Source: UBA4655 sp964585575 (GTDB lineage: Bacteria > Planctomycetota > Planctomycetia > Pirellulales > UBA1268). From it: a DNA stretch of 36,367 nt. Positions within the stretch are counted from its first letter, which is position 1. Every line of letters starts with the position of its first letter. The position numbers and the translations under genes are program-made. The notes below the pieces were generated by a model. The model was not told where the DNA came from. It ran no database searches and was given only the letters and a program-made list of their open reading frames with translations. The DNA lies in contig CAZPEM010000014.1 in the NCBI GenBank assembly GCA_964585575.1, positions 1-36,367 of the forward strand. Reading direction: 5' to 3'. Shown here one piece after another: positions 1 through 6,200 of this stretch.

Positions 1-129
1 ACGTCCGGCGAGCGGCATACGGGCGGCCCATCGCCTGCAGCGAGCGTCCGGCGACGGGCACGGGCAGCCTCGAACCCGGCAGGGCTCGCGACGATCGGCT
101 ACACTGCCGGCTCCTCAAGGAGACCCGGC

Positions 130-609
130 ATGCGATTCGTTTCCAGCGTCCTCGTCGCCCTCGCCCTTTCCATCCTCGTTCCGGAGATCACCGTGGCACA
201 GCCGACCGCCGAAGTAGCCCACCCCGCCCTGCCCGCCGGCGCCGGCAAGATGGACGCCGACGCGACGAAGACCTTCACGAAGACCGCGAGCGGCCTGCAG
301 TACCGCGTGCTCCGCAAGGGGGCGGGCGGCGCGCCCAAGGCGACCGACACCGTGAAGGTGCACTACCACGGCTGGCTCGACGACGGGAAGGTGTTCGACA
401 GCTCCTACAAGCGGGGCGAGCCGATGGAGATCGGCCTCAACCAGGTGATCCGGGGCTGGACCGAAGGGATGCAGCAGGTCGGCGAGGGGGGCATGGTCGA
501 GCTGTTGATCCCGAGCGAACTGGGGTACGGCGCCCGGGGCACGCCCGGCGGCCCGATCCCGCCGAACGCCCAGCTCCACTTCCTCGTCGAGCTTCTCGAC
601 GTGAAGTAG
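130..609 (+). CDS. Secreted FKBP-type peptidyl-prolyl cis-trans isomerase
   Basis: This 159-aa protein begins with an N-terminal signal peptide (about residues 1-24, a hydrophobic core ending near TVAQP), so it should act outside the cytoplasm on folding of exported proteins. A single FKBP domain fills residues 52-159. It shows the family hallmarks VHYHGWLDDGKVFDSS, VIRGWTEG, the GYGARG loop and the closing PPNAQLHFLVELLDV strand, including the pocket residues Y, FD, VI and W. The start is supported by AAGGAG at 117-122, seven bases before the ATG. A TACACT hexamer at 100-105 could be the -10 element. The length fits a minimal single-domain FKBP with a leader. Its client proteins cannot be told from the sequence. 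Confidence 0.93.
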   Translation: MRFVSSVLVALALSILVPEITVAQPTAEVAHPALPAGAGKMDADATKTFTKTASGLQYRVLRKGAGGAPKATDTVKVHYHGWLDDGKVFDSSYKRGEPMEIGLNQVIRGWTEGMQQVGEGGMVELLIPSELGYGARGTPGGPIPPNAQLHFLVELLDVK

Positions 610-639
610 TCCGGGCGGCACGAACGCCAGGGGCGATTC

Positions 640-1932
640 ATGAGGCATGCGCCGATCGATCCTTCGCTCTTCGTCGCCCACCGGGACCGGCTGCGCGGGC
701 TTCTGCCCGCCCGCTGCGTCGTCGTCGTCCATGCGGCCGACGTCCTGCCGACCGGCGAGGATGGCACGATGCGGCTCCATCCGGCGAGCGACCTCTTCTG
801 GCTGACGGGCGTCGAGCAGGAGGAGAGCGTCCTCGTGCTCGCGCCCGACGCCGTCGATCCGGCGCAGCGGGAGATGCTCTTCATCAAGCAGCCGAGCGAA
901 CACTCCGCCCAGTGGGACGGCGAGTCGCTCACCAAGGAGCGGGCTGGCGAAATCTCCGGCGTCGCGAAGGTCCGCTGGCTCGCCGACTTCTCGAAGGCGA
1001 TTCATTCGCTCATGTGCGAATGCGACCTCGTGCTGCTCGACTCCAACGAGCACGAACGCGCGACCGCGACGGTGGAGCCCCGCGACCTGCGGATGGCGAG
1101 GCAGTTGCTCGACCGCTACCCGCTCCACCGCCACGACCGTCTCGCGCCGCTCATGCGGCGGCTGCGGGCCGTGAAGGATCCCGCCGAGATCGAGCTCGTC
1201 CGCACGGCCATCGACATCACCGACGCCGGCCTGCGTCGGGTTCTTTCGACCCTGCGGCCGGGAATCATGGAGTACGACCTCGAGGCGGAACTGCTCGCGG
1301 AGTTCACCCGCCGCCGCGGGAAGATGGCCTACAACCCGATCGTCGGTTCGGGAAGGAACGCCTGCGTGCTCCACTACCACGACAACGACCACGAGTGCCG
1401 CGACGGCGATCTCGTGCTCCTCGACGTGGGCGCCTGCTACGCCAACTACAACGCCGACCTCACCCGTACCTACCCCGTGAACGGCCGATTCTCGCCGCGG
1501 CAGCGGGCCGTCTACGAGGCGGTGCTGCGGGTGCTCCAGAACTCGATCGCACGCACGGTCGCCGGCACCACGCTGCGGGCCTGGAAGCGGGCGGCGCAGA
1601 TCGACATGAACGCCGAACTCCTCGCGCTCGGCCTGGTGTCGCCCGAGGAACTCGCGAAGGACACCGCCGAGGAGCCCGCCTGCAGGAAATACTTCATGCA
1701 CGGCCTCGGCCATTCCCTCGGCCTCGGCGTGCACGACCTCGCGCCGCTCGACGGACCGCTGGAGCCCGGCTGGATCGTCACCGTCGAGCCCGGGATCTAC
1801 ATCCCCGAGGAGGGAATCGGCATCCGCCTGGAAAACGACGTGCTCGTGACCGCGCGGGGACCGGTCGACCTCGCGAGCCACGTGCCGATCCTGCCCGACG
1901 ACATCGAGTCGCTCATGGCGGGATCGGGATGA
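640..1932 (+). CDS. pepP: Xaa-Pro aminopeptidase (peptidase family M24B)
   Basis: The 430-aa protein is the length expected for aminopeptidase P, which removes an N-terminal residue preceding proline from peptides. The N-terminal AMP_N domain (about 1-165) precedes the pita-bread M24 domain (about 175-425). All five dimetal ligands are visible: Asp262 in LLDVGACY, Asp273 in NADLTRTYP, His358 in MHGLGHSLG, Glu383 in TVEPGIYIP and Glu397 in IRLEND. The catalytic His365 in GVHD is also present. It is probably cytoplasmic because no signal peptide is seen. The stop codon overlaps the start of the cysteine desulfurase gene (ATGA at 1929-1932), which implies translational coupling. The specific symbol is by similarity to PepP; another M24B proline peptidase is possible. 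Confidence 0.93.
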   Translation: MRHAPIDPSLFVAHRDRLRGLLPARCVVVVHAADVLPTGEDGTMRLHPASDLFWLTGVEQEESVLVLAPDAVDPAQREMLFIKQPSEHSAQWDGESLTKERAGEISGVAKVRWLADFSKAIHSLMCECDLVLLDSNEHERATATVEPRDLRMARQLLDRYPLHRHDRLAPLMRRLRAVKDPAEIELVRTAIDITDAGLRRVLSTLRPGIMEYDLEAELLAEFTRRRGKMAYNPIVGSGRNACVLHYHDNDHECRDGDLVLLDVGACYANYNADLTRTYPVNGRFSPRQRAVYEAVLRVLQNSIARTVAGTTLRAWKRAAQIDMNAELLALGLVSPEELAKDTAEEPACRKYFMHGLGHSLGLGVHDLAPLDGPLEPGWIVTVEPGIYIPEEGIGIRLENDVLVTARGPVDLASHVPILPDDIESLMAGSG

Positions 1933-3143
1933 TCTACCTCGACCACGCGGCGACGACGCCGCTCGGCCCGGAGGCGGCCGAGGCGATGGAGCGGGCGCAG
2001 GCCGACGCGTTCGCAAATCCGTCGAGTCCGCACGCGGCCGGAAGGCGGGCGAAGCAATCGCTCGAGGATTCCCGCGAACGCATCCTCGAACTGCTCGGGG
2101 CGACGGCGTCGGGCCGGCACCGCGACCGGCTCGTGTTCACGTCCGGAGCGACCGAAGCGAATCGTCTCGGGATTCTCGGGATGGCCACCGCGGCGGCGAT
2201 GCCGCAGCCGCGGGATCGGTCGCCCGGCACGATCTTCGTCTCCCCGAGGGACCATGCGAGCATCCTCTCGGCGGCGGCCACCGCAGCCGATCGTGGGTTT
2301 CAGATCCGGTCGCTCCCGCTCTCCTCAGCGGGTATTCCCGACCGCACGCCCCTCGGCGAGCGGCACGCCGCCGGATCGTGCACGATCGCGACGGCCACGG
2401 TCGCCTGCGGCCAGACGGGAATCGTGGACGATCCCCGCCTACTCGCCGCGGAACACCCGCACGTCCTCGTCCATGCCGATGCGACGCAATCCGCCGCCTG
2501 GATCGACGTGCCGTTTCGCGACCTCGGTGTCTCGGCGATGACGGTCGCCCCCCACAAGTTCGGCGGCCCGCGTGGCATCGGCGGCCTGGTGGTCGCCCAT
2601 GGCCGCCCCATCGACCCGGTCGCGGCCGGCCCCCAGGAATCCGGCCTCCGCGGCGGCACCGAACCGGTCGTGCTCGCCGCGGGATTCGCGGCGGCGTTTG
2701 CCGCAGCCGTCGGGAGGAGGCAGGAGGAACTCGCGAAAATCACCGCGATTCGCGACGGTTTCGAGCGACGACTCCTCGAGGCCGCCAGGCAATGCGGCAT
2801 TGGTGCGGTGGTGATCGGCGGCGACGCCCGCCGTTCGCCTCATATCTCGACAATCTCGTTTCCCGGCCTCGACCGTCAGGCGATCGTGATGGCGGCAGAT
2901 CTCGAGGGGATCGCCTGCTCGACCGGAACGGCCTGCTCAAGCGGTTCCGCCGAGCCGGCGCCGGCGATCGCGGCGATGTCGCCGTCGCCGCAGATCGTCC
3001 GCGGGGCCGTGCGATTCAGCTTCGGCGCGGCTTCGACACCGGAAGAGGTCGAACGGGCCGTCGAGCGGATGACGGCGGTTCTCCATCGCATCGTGCACGG
3101 CCTCGCGCGGACGTCGGCTCTCTGCGATGACTCGTCGCGTTGA
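1929..3143 (+). CDS. Cysteine desulfurase, NifS/IscS family
   Basis: This is a 404-aa PLP enzyme that moves sulfur from cysteine to a protein persulfide for Fe-S cluster or thiolation chemistry. The start is the ATG at 1929, overlapping the pepP stop. The protein opens with the family signature MIYLDHAATTPLGPEA. It carries His109, Asp184 and Gln187 (HADATQ), the Schiff-base Lys210 in APHKFGGPRG, the RGGTEP motif, and the active-site Cys336 in STGTACSSGS. The closing VRFSFGAASTPEEVERAV is also typical. The catalytic Cys sits in a loop of the NifS/IscS type rather than the SufS type. No iscU, fdx or sufBCD neighbour is seen, so its acceptor is unknown. It may feed tRNA thiolation instead of cluster assembly. 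Confidence 0.93.
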   Translation: MIYLDHAATTPLGPEAAEAMERAQADAFANPSSPHAAGRRAKQSLEDSRERILELLGATASGRHRDRLVFTSGATEANRLGILGMATAAAMPQPRDRSPGTIFVSPRDHASILSAAATAADRGFQIRSLPLSSAGIPDRTPLGERHAAGSCTIATATVACGQTGIVDDPRLLAAEHPHVLVHADATQSAAWIDVPFRDLGVSAMTVAPHKFGGPRGIGGLVVAHGRPIDPVAAGPQESGLRGGTEPVVLAAGFAAAFAAAVGRRQEELAKITAIRDGFERRLLEAARQCGIGAVVIGGDARRSPHISTISFPGLDRQAIVMAADLEGIACSTGTACSSGSAEPAPAIAAMSPSPQIVRGAVRFSFGAASTPEEVERAVERMTAVLHRIVHGLARTSALCDDSSR

Positions 3144-3243
3144 GCGGCGGTCGCGGGATCCGGTTTGCATTGGCGGGATCGATCGATACGCTGTGGGTCA
3201 TCGGCAGGGAAGCCCGGCAGTCGTTCCACCGGAGGACGTTCCG

Positions 3244-4182
3244 ATGCCAGCCGATTTTCCCGTTCTCGGGCCCGAGAATTCGCTCCTGCGGCACGGGCTC
3301 GAATGCGTGTCCCAGGGGTCGGACCGCTACGTGCCCCTCGTGATGGTCGGCCGGTCGGAGTGGGGCAAGGCCGATTGCCTCGACTACCTCGAGCATTCCG
3401 CCATGGAGCGGTCGCCGCAGAATCCGACCCGCACCTCGGTCGAACGCTGGGAAGGCCGGAAACTCGAAGCGGAACTCGCCGCCGCCCTCGAATCGGATTC
3501 ACTCCACCGGCTCCACCAGCGGTTCGTCGCCGCCGACCTCGTCATCGTCGATGGTCTCGACCGGGCCACGAAACAGCATGTTTTCCAGGCGTTTTCGGCG
3601 CTTTTGGACAGGGTCATCGAATCCTCGGGGCGGGTTGTCGTGACTCTCGAGCACTTCCCCACGGACGTGAAGGCGTTTCCGTCGGCGCTCGTTTCCCGAT
3701 TGTCCGCAGGGCTGGTCGTGGCCGTGAGAATGCCGGATCGTGAATCACGGATCGATCCGTCCGGCCCCGTCCCGTCGATCCGCAGGATCACCTCACTGAC
3801 GGCGAAGCGGTTTTCGCTGCAACCCGCCAGCCTCGTCGGCCCCTGCCGTCGCAAGAATGTGGCCCACGCCCGCAGCACCGCGATCTTTCTCGCAAGGCGG
3901 CTCACGGGAAAGAGCCTCGTCGAGATCGGTGGGTTCTTCGGCGGCAGGGATCATACGACGGTGCTCCACAGCATCCGGGTCGTGAAGAAGAGGTACGAGA
4001 CCGATGCGGGATGCCAACGTGACATCGACGCGATCATGGAGTCCTTGGGGCTCGGCCGGATGGAAGGCCGCAAGCCTGACGAGCGGGCGGGGGATCCTGT
4101 CGATTCACTGTCACCGGCGGTGTCGAAAACCGGGCGGCGGCTGTCCCCGGCCCACCATCGCCGCGGCGCCGCCATCGTCTGA
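3244..4182 (+). CDS. dnaA: Reduced DnaA-like initiator lacking domains I/II and the AAA+ lid
   Basis: A 312-aa protein next to dnaN, compared with about 450 aa for ordinary DnaA. The start is ATG 3244, preceded by GGAGGA; an upstream in-frame ATG at 3127 lies inside the preceding gene. FPVLGPENSLL (5-15) matches the beginning of domain III, so domains I and II are absent. The Walker A region is GRSEWGKA (36-43), with Ala where Thr or Ser is expected. Walker B is VIVDGLD (100-106) instead of LLIDDIQ. SRLSAGLVV keeps the box VII arginine. After MPDRESRID (163-171) the lid subdomain, about 85 residues with sensor II, is replaced by roughly ten residues. Domain IV follows (about 180-250) and is well preserved, including the GGRDHTTVLH signature (233-242). 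DNA-box binding is therefore expected, while ATP binding and filament formation are doubtful. A full-length DnaA could exist elsewhere in the genome. Confidence 0.85.
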   Translation: MPADFPVLGPENSLLRHGLECVSQGSDRYVPLVMVGRSEWGKADCLDYLEHSAMERSPQNPTRTSVERWEGRKLEAELAAALESDSLHRLHQRFVAADLVIVDGLDRATKQHVFQAFSALLDRVIESSGRVVVTLEHFPTDVKAFPSALVSRLSAGLVVAVRMPDRESRIDPSGPVPSIRRITSLTAKRFSLQPASLVGPCRRKNVAHARSTAIFLARRLTGKSLVEIGGFFGGRDHTTVLHSIRVVKKRYETDAGCQRDIDAIMESLGLGRMEGRKPDERAGDPVDSLSPAVSKTGRRLSPAHHRRGAAIV

Positions 4183-4451
4183 CCATGCGGTCTGCAGCCG
4201 GCCGACCGGCTGCCGGCATCTTTCCGATCCCGGATAAACCGCAAATCGGCAGTCTCGCTTCCATTCCTCGACCTTCTCCAGACCGACGACCGACACCCAG
4301 ACGACGGCCAATACAACCGGTTTTCCACAGACCATCTCCCGTCCAAACGATCGCTTTCGCGGCCCGATCTGCCCCTTTCATGCCACCTCTGGCGGATCGT
4401 AATTCGGGGCTTGCGGTCCCTCGGTGCCGGGGTCCTTACTAATCCTGCTGC

Positions 4452-4503
4452 CCCCTGTTTCCAATCCTGTTTTTTCAAGAGAAATACCAGCAGAAAACAG
4501 GGG
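4452..4503. repeat. Nested inverted repeat around a T-rich tract in the candidate origin
   Basis: CCCCTGTTT at 4452-4460 pairs with AAACAGGGG at 4495-4503, and CCTGTTTT at 4466-4473 can pair with AAAACAGG at 4494-4501. CTGCTG at 4445-4450 also faces CAGCAG at 4488-4493. The central part holds a run of six or more T. It could be a cruciform or unwinding element of the origin, or an mRNA hairpin in the dnaN leader. Confidence 0.5.
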
Positions 4504-4570
4504 AGCGGCCGCGAACGATCGTGTCGTGGCCGTGGCAGTCGGGCACCTGCCTCGAGGCCCCTCCAGCGGG

Positions 4571-4576
4571 TACAAT
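4571..4576 (+). promoter_or_regulatory. Possible -10 element of dnaN
   Basis: TACAAT lies 41 bases upstream of the dnaN start in otherwise GC-rich sequence (GGGTACAATCCC). No convincing -35 is seen at the expected distance. AAGGA at 4601-4605 would be the ribosome binding site, with a long 12-base spacer. Confidence 0.25.
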
Positions 4577-4617
4577 CCCGACTGCGAAAACATTCCCGAA
4601 AAGGACGATCCTGCCCG

Positions 4618-5745
4618 ATGAAGGTGCGTTGCAATCGGGAGCCGCTCTCCGCGGCTCTCCAGTCGGCGTCGGCCGTGGTTCCCGCCCGCTCGACCAAGCC
4701 GGTTCTCACGAACGTCAAGCTCGAGGTTTCCACGTCCGCCGACGGTTCCCCGCGGGCGGTGCTCCTCGCGAGCGACCTCGAAGTGGGTATCCGTGTCGAG
4801 TTCGGTGTGTCCGAAGTCGCCGCCGCCGGATCGGTGCTTCTGCCGAGTTCGCGGCTCTCGGCGATCGTTCGGGAAAGCCCTTCGGGTACGGAGTTCGAAA
4901 TTCACTCCGACGGGACGGCCACCGTCGTGAAGGCGGCGAGGAGCCAGTTTCGGCTCCCGGCGGAGGATCCGATGGAGTTTCCTTCGGTGGCGACCTTCCC
5001 CGAAGAGGCGTGCTTCGAACTCTCGACGCCGCTGGCCCGCGAGATCGTCCGCCGTACCGTCTTCGCCACCGACAACGAGTCGAGCCGCTACGCGCTCGGT
5101 GGTGTGCTCGTCGAGCTCGCCGAGGGTCGCGTGATCGCGGTTGGAACCGACGGGCGGCGGCTGGCGAAGATGGAAGGGCCTGTCGCTTCGTCCGGCGGGA
5201 CGCCGCCCGGCGGGCAACCGATCGTTCCGGCCCGTGCGATGCAGTTGGTCGAGCGGTGTCTCGGGTCGCAGGAATCGCCGGTCCACGTCGCGGTGAGGCC
5301 GAGCGAGATTCTCGTCCGCACCTGCGGCACCACGATCTCCGCGAGGCTCGTTGAGGGGCGGTTTCCCCGGTGGCGGGACGTATTTCCGGAGCGGCCGGAC
5401 GCGACGCGGGTTTCGGTGACGGCCGGGCCGCTCCTGGCGGCGGTTCGACAGGCGGCGATCACCACGAGCGAGCAGTCGAAGGGTGTCGATTTCTCCTTCG
5501 AGCCCGGTGTTCTCGTGCTGTCGGGACGTTCGAGCGAAAGCGGCGAGAGCCGGGTTGAACTGCCGATCGACCACGCGGGGCAGACCGTGCGGATCAAGAT
5601 CGATCCACGGTTTGCAAGCGACTTTTTGCGGGTGCTCGACCCGGCTACCAGCGTGTCGATCGAACTCACCGACGCCCAGAGCGCGGCGGTCTTCCGGACC
5701 GACGACGGCTACGGCTACGTGATCATGCCCTTGGCTGCCGACTAG
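4618..5745 (+). CDS. dnaN: DNA polymerase III sliding clamp (beta subunit)
   Basis: A 375-aa protein of normal clamp length, composed of three repeated clamp domains (about 1-120, 125-245, 250-375). It forms the ring that tethers polymerase III and many repair proteins to DNA. Recognisable elements are the N-terminal MKVRCNREPLSAALQSAS with VVPARSTKPVLTNVKLEV, the central RYALGGVLVEL and VGTDGRRLAK, and a C-terminal end YVIMPL that matches the usual YLIMPMR-like tail. The chosen ATG gives the family's normal N-terminus; upstream in-frame codons extend into the non-coding spacer. It lies between the reduced dnaA and dciA on the same strand. The hydrophobic groove should accept QxxLF-type partner motifs, such as the one noted in the DUF72 protein. 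Confidence 0.95.
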   Translation: MKVRCNREPLSAALQSASAVVPARSTKPVLTNVKLEVSTSADGSPRAVLLASDLEVGIRVEFGVSEVAAAGSVLLPSSRLSAIVRESPSGTEFEIHSDGTATVVKAARSQFRLPAEDPMEFPSVATFPEEACFELSTPLAREIVRRTVFATDNESSRYALGGVLVELAEGRVIAVGTDGRRLAKMEGPVASSGGTPPGGQPIVPARAMQLVERCLGSQESPVHVAVRPSEILVRTCGTTISARLVEGRFPRWRDVFPERPDATRVSVTAGPLLAAVRQAAITTSEQSKGVDFSFEPGVLVLSGRSSESGESRVELPIDHAGQTVRIKIDPRFASDFLRVLDPATSVSIELTDAQSAAVFRTDDGYGYVIMPLAAD

Positions 5746-5796
5746 TGGAGCCGAGGCTCACGGAAATCTGGGGCAAGTGAACTTGAGGCGGGTGAC

Positions 5797-6189
5797 TTGA
5801 AGCAGTTGGACCAGAGGCAGTTGGACCAGAGGCAGTCGGGGGGGCGATTTCAGCGCGTGGACGAACAGTTTCGGGAGAGGCGTCGTGAATCCGCCGGGCC
5901 GCAGGCGGTCGGCCGGGTGATCTCACGGCTGCTGTCGAGCCGGGGCTACGACCGCGAGCAGTCGGCTGGTCGCCTGGCGGCCGTGTGGGAGGAGGTCGCG
6001 CCTCCGTCCTTCAGGAACAGGTCCCGCGCGGGTGCGGTCCGCCGCGGAGTGCTCGAGGTGGTCGTGTCGCATTCGGCGCTCGTTCAGGAGATGGGATTCC
6101 ACAAGGAGGAAGTGCTGAGGAGGCTCGGCGAGGCGGTTCCCGCGGAGGGGATCGCCGACATCAAGTGCCGGGTTGGCGACGTTTCCTAG
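5797..6189 (+). CDS. dciA: DUF721 / DciA-type helicase loader protein
   Basis: A 130-aa protein with a DUF721 domain at about residues 35-125 (VGRVISRLLSSRGY, RLAAVWEEVAPPSFRNRSR, RGVLEVVVSHSALVQEMGFHKEEVLRRL). DUF721 is the DciA family, the ancestral replicative helicase operator. Its place between dnaN and gyrB is the usual one, where recF often also occurs; recF is absent here. The start is uncertain. TTG 5797, with a GAGG upstream, gives an N-terminus containing the direct repeat LDQRQLDQRQ, encoded by a 15-bp tandem duplication (5803-5832). GTG 5860 is an alternative that would remove it. The stop codon overlaps the gyrB ribosome binding site (TAGGAGA), so the two are probably co-transcribed. 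Confidence 0.75.
   Translation: MKQLDQRQLDQRQSGGRFQRVDEQFRERRRESAGPQAVGRVISRLLSSRGYDREQSAGRLAAVWEEVAPPSFRNRSRAGAVRRGVLEVVVSHSALVQEMGFHKEEVLRRLGEAVPAEGIADIKCRVGDVS
5803..5832 (+). repeat. 15-bp perfect tandem duplication at the start of dciA
   Basis: CAGTTGGACCAGAGG occurs at 5803-5817 and again at 5818-5832 and adds five residues to the N-terminus. It precedes the conserved domain, so it is probably neutral or lies in the leader. Confidence 0.8.
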
Positions 6190-6200
6190 GAGACAAATCG

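Larger units (their letters stand above)
4183..4617 (+). other. Non-coding 435-bp spacer dnaA-dnaN, candidate oriC
   Basis: No credible gene lies here. The spacer is more AT-rich than its surroundings and sits in the classic origin position between dnaA and dnaN. It contains TTTTCCACA at 4321-4329, one mismatch from the TTATCCACA DnaA box. A weak half-match on the minus strand is CCCGGATAA at 4229-4237. Nested inverted repeats surround a T-rich tract: CCCCTGTTT 4452-4460 with AAACAGGGG 4495-4503, and CCTGTTTT 4466-4473 with AAAACAGG 4494-4501. Origin function is inferred from synteny and these elements. The scarcity of consensus boxes is unusual. Confidence 0.5.

Noticed and set aside
3127..3243. 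Earlier in-frame ATG for dnaA
   Set aside because: It lies within the end of the cysteine desulfurase gene and gives an unconserved leader, whereas ATG 3244 has a strong GGAGGA.
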